A stretch of DNA of 64,000 nt from Flaccisagitta enflata (lineage: Eukaryota; Chaetognatha; Sagittoidea; Aphragmophora), in contig OZ231128.1 of assembly GCA_965153355.1 (NCBI GenBank), forward strand, positions 17,360,001 to 17,424,000. The letters run 5' to 3'. This document shows, in pieces, positions 52,511-64,000 of this stretch. How positions within the stretch are numbered: the first letter of the stretch is position 1; each line of letters begins with the position of its first letter. Below the pieces are notes generated by a model that was given only the letters and a program-made list of their open reading frames with translations, did no database searches and was not told the origin of the DNA. Made by a program: the position numbers and the translations under genes.

Positions 52511-52863
52511 TCAACGCGGTAATATTTCAATCTCGTTTTCGTTCTTGCGGTACTTTTTAACTGAAATTCCCTTGACGAAATAGATCCGCCTCTCAAATTC
52601 GTACCTCTTCTTGACTGAGAGTTGTATACATTGTGCCAGTTCCCTTCTGTCATAACAACCAAAACCATTTAGGTATATGCCTAGTTTTTCTGGTGCGAGG
52701 TTGGATATGGCCGAGTAAAGGTGGGATCGAGAAGGAGGAAGCGAGTAAGCTTTACGGAGGCGGTGATTGTATATTGTATGACCATCCGTGTCAAACTTGT
52801 ATTTGATGCCAATAAGCAGGGTACGACAAAGTGCCCAAGCACGCAAGCATTGCTTGTAGGCAG
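52511..52863 (-). CDS. Unidentified coding-like exon
   Basis: On the minus strand a frame stays open for over 115 codons with varied, protein-like composition and no simple repeat. It includes KYKFDTDGHTIYNHRLRKAY, SLPPSRSHLYSAISNLAPE, GFGCYDRRELAQCIQLSVKK and RYEFERRIYFVKG, and ends in TGA at 52511. Just upstream is a strong pyrimidine tract (TTTTTTTTTCCGGTTTCC) and an AG near 52864, which suits a splice acceptor. A Met-started version would begin inside the adjacent family C element, so I prefer an exon or retrocopy fragment. No AATAAA is seen downstream. I do not recognise the family. Confidence 0.4.
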
Positions 52864-52918
52864 CTAGCAGGTTTTGTAGGCAAGGAAACCGGAAAAAAAA
52901 AGTAAGTTTAAGTATATA

Positions 52919-53104
52919 TATACACCCCGCTTTGTCGGTCCGTCCGTCGGTCCGTCGGTCCGTCCGTCGGTCCGTCACACTTTACTTTTTCGGCGTTAAT
53001 GGGGGTTTTAGCCTTATTGCTCCTGCCCAAATGTTCCACTGACCTCAATTATGGCCCCTGCCCACCCGCACGCGACTGGGGTAGCCGTGTATCCGGCCTT
53101 GTTC
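52919..53104 (+). mobile_element. Family C short element
   Basis: ACACCCCGCTTTGTC, GTCS repeats (GGTCCGTCCGTC), CACTTTACTTTTTCGGCG, CTCCTGCCCAAATG, CGCACGCGACTGGGG and the tail GTGTATCCGGCCTTGTT. The head palindrome is replaced by TATATATATA. It lies immediately upstream of the coding-like minus-strand frame. Confidence 0.8.
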
Positions 53105-53965
<861 letters not shown>

Positions 53966-54059
53966 TGCCTGCTTTCCTTCAACCCCCTCCTGAAATCGAC
54001 TCGATTCGAATCCGGAGGTCCGACGCTCGACTGGATATCGCTCAAGTGTTAAAAGCGCA

Positions 54060-54450
54060 CACGCCCATTATAGTTCAAGACTTACATCCCACCCGCACCT
54101 GCCAACCATTTCAGCCAAAGATTTCCATCACACCCTCACCTGCGATCCCACCCACACCTATGAACCATTTCAGCCTAAGTTTTCCATCACACAAACATCT
54201 GCGTACCATTTTAGCCCATGACTTTCATCCTTCCCATACCTGCGAACCATTTCAGCGCCAGAGTTCCATCGCACCCGCGCATTTCAGCCCAAGATTTCCA
54301 TCGCACCCGCACCTGAGTTCTGTTTTGTTCTTCATTCCCCTTGCATCTCTTAACTATTTCTGCCTAATTTTTGCATCCAAAAGTTACCTGTGAACAAATT
54401 CAGTTTAGGACTCCCACTCACACCTGCGAGTTATTTCGCCCTTAGACTGC
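54060..54450. repeat. Degenerate ~55-65-bp minisatellite
   Basis: CACCTGCGAACCATTTCAGC with CCAAGATTTCCATCACAC recurs about six times with heavy divergence. A long frame continues through it from the upstream microsatellite, but I do not consider it coding. Confidence 0.65.
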
Positions 54451-55810
<1,360 letters not shown>

Positions 55811-55812
55811 AT

Positions 55813-56515
55813 AGTCGCAAAAGCGTTAGATGGTCAGCGGTACCCGTTGCCCCTATATGAGTGTATGAGGGTGTGAGATGGTGAGAGGGGCAGCGGCCCC
55901 GAAGGAGCCGATGACCTATGCTGTTTTTGTTTGAGCCTGGAGGCTGGAATTGGGGCCTTGAAGCTGGGATTTGAGCCTGGAGGCGGGGATTTGAGCCTCG
56001 TGGCTGGGATCTGAGCCTCGTGGCTGTCGTGGCTGGGATTTGAACCTCGAGACTGGGGTTTGAGCCTGGAGGCTGGGATTGAATTGAATTGAATTTCATG
56101 TATTTTTCTCTTAACTCGGCATGGTATGTTGCGATTACAATAATACATGATGAATAGCAAAGGAGTCAAGAGAGAGGACAACAGTAAGCCACTACACCCC
56201 AATTTGATATAAGAATGATCTGGGTCTGTGGCATGGTAACGGGACGGCTTTTTCTGAGTAGACCTCAGATTTACAGGTACTTTTAAGTAGTAAAAGTAGA
56301 GATTTGTGCCTAAAGACTGGGATTTGAGCCCTGAGGCTGGGATATGGACCTGGAGGCTGGGATTTGGGCCTGGAGGCTGGGATTTGGGCCTGGAGGCTGG
56401 GATTTGGGCCTCAAGGCTGGGATTTGGGCCTCAAGGCTGAAAGCGGGGAAGGAGGAGAAATTTCTCCTGTGTGAAAGCATAGGTCATCGGCCCCTTCGGG
56501 GCCGCTGCCCAAAAA
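55813..56515 (+). mobile_element. Family B foldback, interrupted
   Basis: Head AGTCGCAAAAGCGTTAGA and GGTCAGCGGTACCCG, then GCAGCGGCCCCGAAGG and GATGACCTATG. Arms GAGGCTGGGATTTGAGCCT appear on one strand only, and the end is GGGGCCGCTGCCCAAAAA. At about 56083-56300 the repeats are interrupted by unrelated DNA. Confidence 0.82.
56083..56300 (-). mobile_element. Possible LINE 3' end inserted antisense
   Basis: Reading the minus strand, the insert ends in GAAATTCAATTCAATTCAAT, a short AATTC-type tail as found on many LINE 3' ends. The preceding bases are unrelated to the host repeats. No reverse-transcriptase motif can be read in this short piece, so the call rests on the tail and position alone. 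Confidence 0.35.
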
Positions 56516-56546
56516 GTATAAAGAAAAGTTGAAAAAGAAGAAGAAA

Positions 56547-57204
56547 CAGGTCGCCCAAGGGCAATATGTGGTCAGCGATACCCGTTGCCCTGCTTTGAGT
56601 GATTGTGAATTGGAGGGAGGGGGAAGCAGGGCAGCGGCCCCGAAGGGGACGAAGTCCTGTAGAACACAGGGGGACTTTCGTTCGTCCTGCCTGAGTAAGG
56701 GGATGAGATGCTATAGAGGGCTGACCAAAGGCCTTCAAGAGCCTAAACTGAGGTCTAAGAAGGTTGATATAAGGCCTAAGAATGCCAATTGGAAGCTTGA
56801 GAGGGCTGACTTGAGGCTTGGGAGAGCTGGATCAAAGCTTGAAATCAGAGGACTGATTTGAAGCCTGAGAGCAATAAATTGAGGCTTAGATTGCTGATAT
56901 GAAGCCTGAGAGGCCTAATTTGAGGCCTGAGAGGCCAGGTATGAGGCTTTAGAATTTGGATTTGAGGTCTGAGAGGCCTAATTTGAGGCTTGAGAGGCCA
57001 GATTTGAGGCCTGAGAGGTTGAATTTGAGGCCTGAGAGGTTGAATTTGAGGCCTGAGAGGCCAGATTTGAGGCCTGAGAGGCCAGATTTGAGGCCTGAGG
57101 GGCCTGAGGGGGGGACGCACGGACGAACGAACGGACGAACGGACGAACGAAAGTCCCCCTGTGTTCTACAGGACTTCGTCCCCTTCGGGGCCGCTGCCCA
57201 AAAA
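56547..57204 (+). mobile_element. Family A foldback, first of a tandem pair
   Basis: Head CAGGTCGCCCAAGGGC, then GGTCAGCGATACCCG and GCCCTGC/GCAGGGC. Closing module GCAGCGGCCCCGAAGGGG with CCTGTAGAACACAGGGGG follows. Arms of GAGGCCTGAGAGGCCAGATT units run in one direction, then the complementary module CCCCCTGTGTTCTACAGG and GGGGCCGCTGCCCAAAAA. The next element starts at the very next base. Confidence 0.9.
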
Positions 57205-57877
57205 CAGGTCGCCCAAGGGAAATATGTGGTCAGCGATACCCGTTGCCCTGCTTTGAGTGATTGTGAATTGGAGTGAGGGGAAGCAGGGCAGCGGCCCCGA
57301 AGGGGACGAAGTCCTGTAGAACACAGGGGGACTTTCGTCCTGCCTGCAGATGTGGAAGAGATGCAATAGAGGGCTGACTGAAGGCCTTCTAGAGCCTAAA
57401 CTGAGGTCTAAGATGGCTGCTGCCAATTGGAAGAGTGCTGACTTGAGGCTTAAGAGAGCTGGATTAAGGCTTGAAAGGTCAGAGGACTGATTTTAAGCCT
57501 GTGAGCAATGAATTGAGGCTTAGATAGCTGATTTGAGGCCTGAGACGCCAGGTTTGAGGCTTGAGGATTTGGATTTGAGGCCTACGAAGCCTAATTTGAG
57601 GCCTGAGAGGCCAGGTTTGAGGCCTGAGAGGTTTGATTTGAGGCCTGAGAGGCCGGATTTGAGGCCTGAGAGGCCGGATTTGAGGCCTGAGAGGCCAGAT
57701 TTGGGGTCTGAGAGGCCAGATTTGGGGTCTGAGAGGCCAGATTTGAGGTCTCAGAGGCCAGATTTGAGGCCTGAGGAGCCTGATGGGGGGGACAAACGGA
57801 CGGACAAACTAACGGACGAACGAAAGTCCCCCTGTTTTCTACAGGACTTCGTCCCCTTCGGGGCCGCTGCCCAAAAA
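57205..57877 (+). mobile_element. Family A foldback, second of a tandem pair
   Basis: Same head (CAGGTCGCCCAAGGGA), closing modules and GAGGCCTGAGAGGCCGGATT arms as its neighbour, joined head-to-tail with no spacer. The opening ~230 bases are closely similar to the first copy, indicating duplication or sequence conversion. Confidence 0.9.
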
Positions 57878-58244
57878 GAAGTAAAAAAAGAAACAAAGAT
57901 TGACATGAAGCGAGACCGACTGACAGGCAAGTTCAAACGGAGAAAAACCAAAAGCTGGAGGCACGCGGGTCCATGGGGATTGCATGCCTTTCCTCGCCAT
58001 CGACTCACACCTAAATGGCTAAACCTTGCGGCTGTCTTGGTTACTTTAACCCCTTTACCTCTTTCTTCTCATGGGTCATCCCATTTTCTTATCCATCGTC
58101 TTTCACCCTCTTTCGCTGTTAAAAAAAAGTATCATAGTTTCAATCCCAATCTTTCTTCAAAGGTCATCAAACATTTTGCTTCATTTTCCTCCACTCTGTT
58201 CTGTTGGTCCCTTGCCCCAAACCATTGGTCTTGCCGAGAGACAT
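57878..58244. other. No feature seen
   Basis: Unique sequence. The 338-codon frame starting at 57533 crosses from element repeats through this stretch and is not credible as a gene. Confidence 0.5.
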
Positions 58245-58410
58245 CTCAGGCTTTGTATCTCCAATCTCAGTCTCTGTATCCCAAATCTCAGTCTTTGTAT
58301 TCCCAATCTCAGTCTTTGTATTCCCAATCTCAGTCTTTGTATCCCCAATCTCAGTCTTTGTATCCCCCATCGCAGTCTTTGTTTCCCCCATCGCAGTCTT
58401 TGTATCTCAG
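58245..58410. repeat. 21-bp minisatellite, left part
   Basis: About 8 units of CAATCTCAGTCTTTGTATCC. The array is interrupted by the family B element and resumes at 59514. Confidence 0.92.
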
Positions 58411-59513
58411 TTTTTGGGCAGCGGCCCTGAAGGGGCCGATGACCTATGCTTTCACACATAGGGGAAATTTTTCCTTCTTCTCCTCCTTCTTCTCCGTCCA
58501 CCCCCCTCGAAGCTCATATCCTGGCCTTGGGGCCATAATCCTAGTCTAGAGGCCCAGATCCTTGTCTAGAGGCCCAAATTCTAGCCTCAAGGCCCAAATC
58601 CTTGCCTCAAGACTCAAATCCCAACCTTGCAGCTCAAATCCCAACCTTGAGGCTCAAATCCCAGTCGAGGCTCATATCCCAGCCTCGAGGCCCATATCCC
58701 AGCCTCGAGGCCCATATCCCAGCCTTGAGGCCCATATCCCGGCCTCGAGGCCCATATCCCGGCCTCGAGGCCCATATCCCGGCCTCGAGGCCCATATCCC
58801 AGCCCTGAGGCCCATATCCCAGTCCCAAGGCCCATATCCCAGCCTCGAGGCCCATATCCAAGCCCCAAGGCCCATATCCCAGCCTCAAGGCCCATATCCC
58901 AGCCTCGAGGCTCATATCCCAGCCTCAAGGCCCATATCCCAGCCTTGAGGCTCATATCCCAGCCTTGAGGCCCATATCCCAGCCTCGAGGCTCACATCCC
59001 AGCCTTGAGGCTCAAATCCCAGCCTAAACCCTCAAATCCAAGCCTCAAGCCTCAAATCCTAGCCTTGAGGCTCAAATCACAGCCTCATGGCTCAAATCAC
59101 AGCCTAAAGCATCAAATCATAGCCACGAGGCTCAAATAAGAGCCTCATGGCTCAAATCACAGCCTAGATACTCAAATCCCAGCCTCGAGGCTTGTATCCC
59201 AGCCTCAAGCCTCATATCCCAGCCTCAAGCCTCAAATACCAGCCTTGAGGCTCAAATCACAGCCTCAAGGCTCAAATCACAGACTCGAGGCTCAAATCAC
59301 AGATTCGAGGCTCAAATCACAGCCTCATGGCTCAAATCACAGCCTCATGGCTCAAATCACAGCTTTGAGGCTCAAATTCAATCCTAGAGCATCAAAACTT
59401 ACTAAGCATAGGTCATCGGCCCCTTCGGGGCCGCTGCCCCTCTCACCATCACACATCACATATACTCACATAGGGGCAACGGGTAACGCTGACCATCTAA
59501 CGCTTTTGCGACT
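58411..59513 (-). mobile_element. Family B element with expanded one-way array
   Basis: TTTTTGGGCAGCGGCCCTG and GATGACCTATGCTTTCACAC open it. About 40 units of ~20 bp (CCCATATCCCAGCCTCGAGG, shifting to CTCAAATCACAGCCTCATGG) follow without any strand reversal, from 58562 to 59395. The complementary GGTCATCGGCCCC module and the reversed head (GGGTAACGCTGACC, TCTAACGCTTTTGCGACT) close it. Frames of 113 to 128 codons are repeat translations. Confidence 0.87.
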
Positions 59514-59770
59514 ATTGTATCTCCCATCTTATTCTTGGTATCCCCAATCTCAGTCTCTGTATCCCAAATTTCAGTCTTTGTATTCCCAATCTCAGTCTTT
59601 GTATCCCTAATCTCAGTCTTTGTATCCCCAATCTCAGTCTTTGTATCCCCAATCTCAGTCTTTGCACCCCCCATCTCAGTCTTTGTATCCCCCATCTCAG
59701 TCTTTGTATCCCTAATCTCAGTCTCTGTATCTCAATTTTTGTATCCCCCATCTTATTCTTGGTATCCAGC
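59514..59770. repeat. 21-bp minisatellite, right part
   Basis: About 11 units of CCAATCTCAGTCTTTGTATC, clearly the same array as 58245-58410. This shows the family B element landed inside it. Confidence 0.92.
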
Positions 59771-60000
59771 ATCTCTCTCCTAACCCCAACGGCTCGCCCA
59801 AAGACTTAGCCTTTGAAAATGAACGCCAGCTTGCTAAAATCCTTCTCTGGCGGCCTTTCACCCTTAAATCCATTTATTTTGTTTTTCTGTCGAATTCGTG
59901 CTCATAAAGTCAAATTTCACCTTTTGAGTATTTTGCGGTGTCGACAGTATCAAGTTTATACTTAAATGTATTTATGCCTTCGTTCCCATCATCATTTTCG

Positions 60001-60310
<310 letters not shown>

Positions 60311-60391
60311 TAGTGTGCTACCCACTTCCCTGCACATATTCCTTATAACCAATCTTTTTTCTAACAATGCAGTCACGTGCAAGGGATTTAA

Positions 60392-60553
60392 AACAAGGCC
60401 GGATACACGGCAAGACAGTCGCGGACGGTAGGGCAGGAGCCGTGATGCAAAAACTGCTCGCAATTCAAAAAAGTTTGTTACCGACCTACCGACCTACCGA
60501 CTTACCGACCTACCGACCGACACGGCAAGGTGTAGAGTCGCGTGTCCGCGACT
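60392..60553 (-). mobile_element. Family C short element, reversed
   Basis: AACAAGGCCGGATACACGGC (tail complement), AGTCGCGGAC, GGGCAGGAGC, GATGCAAAAAC, GTAC-type CTACCGAC repeats, TGTAGAGTCGCG and the near-palindromic head AGTCGCGTGTCCGCGACT. Complete in about 162 bp. Confidence 0.85.
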
Positions 60554-60844
60554 AAAAAGATATATATGCCTCGCATAAAAGTCTGGGCGCTTTCCTTGGT
60601 GGGCAATATAGTCTGAAAAAAATGGGTGGTTAACAACGCGGTAAAAATCGCGGCATGCTGATTCTGATTTGACTCCCGTGGAGACCATAACAAATCCCCG
60701 TAAACTGAGATCGCATTCATTAAAAAGAAAAAGAGGAAAAAAAAACGAAAAAGAAAAAAAAACGTCTACGGGGAAAAGAAATTTCTTTCCGTGCAGAAAA
60801 CGAGGAGTATGTTTATTCCCTGGAACAGCAATGGTACGACAACA

Positions 60845-61012
<168 letters not shown>

Positions 61013-61423
61013 GTTTTTACCTTGTTCACCTTTTGACCTTACGCTTTTGTGCTTGAGACTTGACACCTGTATCTATGTGCATGTAAACCTCACTGCACGC
61101 GTCCAATTATAACATACAATTTGTGATTTAAATCCGTTTCTCTTTCTCCGAAACCACACTTTTGGCAATTTACCTAATCTTTCACCCGTGACCCTTTATA
61201 AAATCATAAAATCATCTGTATCTATCTCGAACTCTATGAAACGATGACTTTAACGATAACCATCATGATAATGATGGAGACCATGAATTATTGAAACAGT
61301 AACAATGGCTTCGGTAGTTCGCTGTAGCACACGTGGAATATACCATTAAGACCTTTTACGATGCCTAAAGTTGCTTCTAGTTTCCTTAAAAACAAATCGA
61401 ATTCCGGTCTTGTTTCCCCCCTT
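61013..61423. other. No feature seen
   Basis: Unique sequence, nothing supported. Confidence 0.5.
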
Positions 61424-62022
61424 TTTTGGGCAGCGGCCCCGAAGGGGTCGATGACCTATGCTTTCACACATATGGGGGATTTTCTCCTCCTTCTTCTTCT
61501 CCTTCTCCTACGTCCCCCCCTCAAATCCCAGTCTCGAGGCCCAAATTCCAGTCTCGAGGCCCAAATCCCAGTCTTGAGGCCCAAATCCCAGCCTCAAGGC
61601 CTAAATCCTACCCTCAAGGCCTAAATCCTAGCCTGGAGGCCCAGATTTCAGCTGTGAAGCCTAAATTTCAGCTTCAAGGTCAAAATCACAGCCAAGAGGC
61701 CCAGATCCTGGCCTTGAGGCCCAAATCTCAGCCTCCAGGCTAGGATTTAGGCCTTGAGGCTAGGATTTGGGCCTTGAGGCTGGGATTTGGGCCTCAAGAC
61801 TGGGATTTGGGCCTTGAGACTGGAATTTGGGCCTGGAGACTGGGATTTGAGGGGGAGGGACGAAGGAGGAGGAGGAGAAGAAGGAGGAGAAAATCCCCGA
61901 TATGTGTGAAAGCATAGGTCATCGACCCCTTCGGGGCCGCTGCCCAGCTCCCCCCTCAACTTCAACCACAACCAAATTAGGCAGGGCACGGGTACCGCTG
62001 ACCATCTAACGCTTTTGCGACT
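61424..62022 (-). mobile_element. Family B foldback, near-complete
   Basis: Reverse orientation of the copy at 49211 and very similar to it. TTTTGGGCAGCGGCCCC, GATGACCTATGCTTTCACAC, CTTCTCCTTC, CCCAAATCCCAGTCTCGAGG repeats flip to the complement near 61735. The complementary module, GCAGGGCAC, GGGTACCGCTGACC and TCTAACGCTTTTGCGACT complete it. Confidence 0.9.
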
Positions 62023-62074
62023 ATTTCCCCGTCTCCCGAGCTGCTAGAATTTCATCCTTGGCGCTCTCCTGTTG

Positions 62075-62150
62075 GTATCCCGGTCTCTCGGTATCCCGGT
62101 CTCTCGGTGTCCCGGTCTCTCGGTCTCCCGGTCTCCCAGTTTCCCGGCAT
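62075..62150. repeat. ~15-bp minisatellite, TCTCGGTATCCCGG
   Basis: About five units of CCCGGTCTCTCGGTAT. Immediately upstream of the coding-like block. Confidence 0.85.
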
Positions 62151-62243
62151 CCCAGGAACCTGCGTTATGACGCGATGGATTTTTTTAGTGGCGCTGAAAT
62201 AGCGATATTATGGAAATGGACCCCGAGAGCTGCTGTATCATAA
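62130..62243 (+). CDS. Coding-like block 1 (YDAxDxFSxAEI)
   Basis: In one frame ending at TAA 62241-62243 the text RNLRYDAMDFFSGAEI appears. It aligns without gaps to RGYDAEDIFSVAEI at 63495-63535. Between the two, nine of the twelve core positions keep the residue while most shared codons differ at the third base. That pattern suggests past selection on protein. The upstream part is a minisatellite, so the true start is unknown, and the block may be an exon or a pseudogene piece. Family not recognised. Confidence 0.25.
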   Translation, partial: GLPVSRHPRNLRYDAMDFFSGAEIAILWKWTPRAAVS

Positions 62244-62419
62244 ATCGCACCCAGGTCTCCATCAGGAAATATATACATATCACATATCCTGGGTTTTTAC
62301 TAGTTGCGAATGATATATTATCTTATAAATACGTAATAACGTGTATATCAAAATACACTTAACCATTACCACAATGCATACCGCGTCCTGACGGTTTGAA
62401 CTCCTTATTCTGCTAAGAC

Positions 62420-63480
62420 AACCTGATTATGGAAAGGGTTTGCGGCAGCTTTCCTACCATCTTGGTATTCCACATCTCGTTGAAACCAATGCCAAACTAC
62501 TATCTAGAACAAATGTATATCGGCAGGCCTTTAAAGCAATAACTCTATAAAGAATAAAAAAATTACATAAAAATCAGTGAGATTCTGAAACTACTTCGAA
62601 TTTCTGACCAAATGCCACAAAGGGCATCCTTTTAGCTCAAGCCGTTTAGAAATGACAAGCAAAACAAGATTGATACTCCAATCAAAAAATATGAAAAAAA
62701 ATTGCATCTAGATTCTTTTCAGATAGATTGGAGGTTTTTCCCACCCTATTTTTGGTCCTCATTACAGCGCCAAACACCTTTGTTGCATTTTCTTGGTTGA
62801 TTTCAACCTCTCTTAGTCATTAGGATTGCAACTGAAGCAAAAGGGAGAACATAGCATACACTTAGGAATTTTTTTGAATAAAATTTTATGAGGGAAAGTA
62901 ATCATGCATTTATTCTCAGCATTTTTGTAAAAATGCTTAGAAAATCTATTTACAGTTTGTTGTTGAACGCCAAAGATGTAATATTAAGTATCTATCATAT
63001 TTTGGAGGTTTTTTTTTATTCAATCCCTATACTGTTGATATGCTTATGTTCTAGATAGTATGCAGCAGCTTTCTTGCCAATGCTAAACCTTGCAGCAATT
63101 TTCCTAATGTATTCCTACCATCATAGTATTTCACATTTCGTTGAAACCAATGCCGAAATTTGCGGCTGTTTTCCTACCATTACAATATTCAACATCTCAT
63201 TGAAACCAATGTCAAACTATGCAGCAGTTTTCCTACCAATGCCAAACCTTGCAGCAATTTTCTACCATCACGGTATTCAACATTTTGTGATAACCAATGC
63301 CTAACTCTGTAGCTGTTTTCCTGCCATTACGGTATTCAACACCTCATTGGAACCAATGTCAAACTATGCGGCAGTTTTCCTACCAATGCCAAACCTTGCA
63401 GCAATTTTCCTACTACAACAGCATTCCACATCTCTTTGAAACCAATGCCGAACTTTGCGGCAGTTTTCCTGCCATTACAG
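62420..63480. repeat. ~58-bp minisatellite, interrupted by a MITE
   Basis: Units of ATTCCACATCTCGTTGAAAC, CAATGCCAAAC, TTGCGGCAG and TTTTCCTACCAT, with some half units. One unit sits at 62440-62499 and the rest from 63059 to 63480. Frames over it are repeat translations. Confidence 0.88.
62500..63058. mobile_element. TA-flanked MITE (CTATCTAGAAC TIR) inside minisatellite
   Basis: CTATCTAGAACAAATG at the left and CATATGCTTATGTTCTAGATAG-type complement at the right, flanked by TA (62498-62499, 63059-63060). Removing it restores CCAAAC TATGCAGCAG, which other units of the surrounding array show uninterrupted (63210-63225), so the insertion site is exact. The interior has AGCCGTTTAGAAATGACA. 559 bp. 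Confidence 0.9.
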
Positions 63481-63616
63481 TATTCCACATCCCGTGGTTA
63501 TGATGCCGAGGACATTTTCAGCGTTGCCGAGATCTGCGCCGTCAAGGAAATGGCTTGTAACAACGATGTCGAAAAGTCAACGACGAATTTTCACCGGCAT
63601 TGGAGGCATTTTATGC
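63481..63616 (+). CDS. Coding-like block 2 (YDAxDxFSxAEI), possible exon
   Basis: A frame reads SRGYDAEDIFSVAEICAVKE and MACNNDVEKSTTNFHRHWRH. It is preceded by an acceptor-like TTTTCCTGCCATTACAG ending at 63480 and followed by a donor-like GTAAGG at 63617. An exon of 136 bp would fit. The core matches block 1 at 62130. The acceptor-like text is also part of the neighbouring minisatellite unit, which weakens it. Family not recognised. Confidence 0.3.
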
Positions 63617-63727
63617 GTAAGGCACGCGGGAGATCGGGGGGGGGGGGGGCTGATAGGTGACATGGAATAGGAACAAAATGATTGGCATACATTGGACACG
63701 TTTCTAGTCACAGACAACCGCGTTTTT

Positions 63728-63996
63728 AGTCGCGTGCACGAGACTCTATGACCGGCTCTGTCCGTCGGTCTGTCGGTCCATCACGCTTCGCTTTTTTTGT
63801 CATTTTACGTCATTTTAAGTCATTTTAAGTTATTTCAATACACTTTGACTTTACGTTTAGTCTTTTAGTCTTTTAGTCTTTTGATCTTTTAGTTTTTTAG
63901 TCTTTTAGTCTTTTTGTCTTTTAATCTTTTAGTCTATTAGTCTTTTAGTCTTTTAGTCTTAACAACCGCACGCGACTGTAAGGTGTTGGCCTTGTT
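63728..63996 (+). mobile_element. Family C element with small minisatellite
   Basis: AGTCGCGTGCACGAGACTC head, GTCS repeats (GTCCGTCGGTCTGTCGGTCC), CACGCTTCGCTTTTTTTG, a TCATTTTACG then AGTCTTTT array, CGCACGCGACT and the tail GTGTTGGCCTTGTT. It is the small sibling of the 1.9-kb copy at 12896. Confidence 0.85.
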
Positions 63997-64000
63997 AAAC

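Noticed and set aside
57533-58549. 338-codon frame across a family A element and a 21-bp array
   Set aside because: It joins three unrelated repeat sequences and part of another element, and the composition changes abruptly at each border.

Overview
The window looks like non-coding, repeat-saturated nuclear DNA of an animal, most likely an invertebrate; I cannot name the species. The evidence is very long di-, tri- and tetranucleotide microsatellites (by rough count about a sixth of the window), many short TA-flanked foldback elements of Tc1/mariner type, a tRNA-headed SINE, nested insertions and no gene-dense stretch. There are no bacterial operons, rRNA genes or CRISPR arrays. Almost every long open frame is a translated microsatellite (poly-LS, poly-RE, poly-CV, poly-FLS, poly-IY).

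Two dispersed element families dominate the layout. Family A/B consists of foldback elements. A short head with its own mini-hairpin and the block GGTCAGCGRTACCCG is followed by a near-complete hairpin. The hairpin is closed by GGGCAGCGGCCCC / GGGGCCGCTGCCC, and its arms are ~20-bp tandem repeats. Good copies lie at 21928, 26190, 32278, 40334, 45236, 49211, 55813, 56547, 57205, 58411 and 61424. Fragments lie at 963, 4498, 7998 and 34318. Family C elements start with the palindrome AGTCGCGTGCACGCGACT, carry (GTCS)n runs and often a minisatellite, and end in GTATCCGGCCTTGTT (looser copies lack the first part of that tail). Copies lie at 5105, 12896, 33732, 52919, 60392 and 63728.

Region by region: 1-12 kb holds microsatellites, A and C fragments and three TA-flanked MITEs. 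12.9-14.8 kb is a giant family C copy with three successive minisatellites. 15.5-16.3 kb is a foldback. A 298-bp sequence occurs at 12025 and 17590 with one mismatch. 19.0-19.8 kb carries two minisatellites. 19.86-28.4 kb is a head-to-tail duplication of a ~4.26 kb unit, and each unit contains a triply nested insertion. 28.5-29.7 kb holds a tRNA-like SINE, a possible terminal exon or retrocopy, and a hairpin-forming GC-rich repeat. 30-49 kb mixes MITEs, microsatellites and A/B elements. 50.1-52.2 kb is a 2.1-kb purine/pyrimidine block that switches strand. 55.8-62.0 kb is a cluster of five A/B elements. 62.1-63.6 kb holds a minisatellite interrupted by a MITE and flanked by two related short coding-like blocks.

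Only four places look even weakly coding: 52511-52863 (minus), 28872-29056 (plus), and 62130-62243 with 63481-63616 (plus). None is identified. The biology visible here is transposition, slippage and duplication, not a gene pathway.
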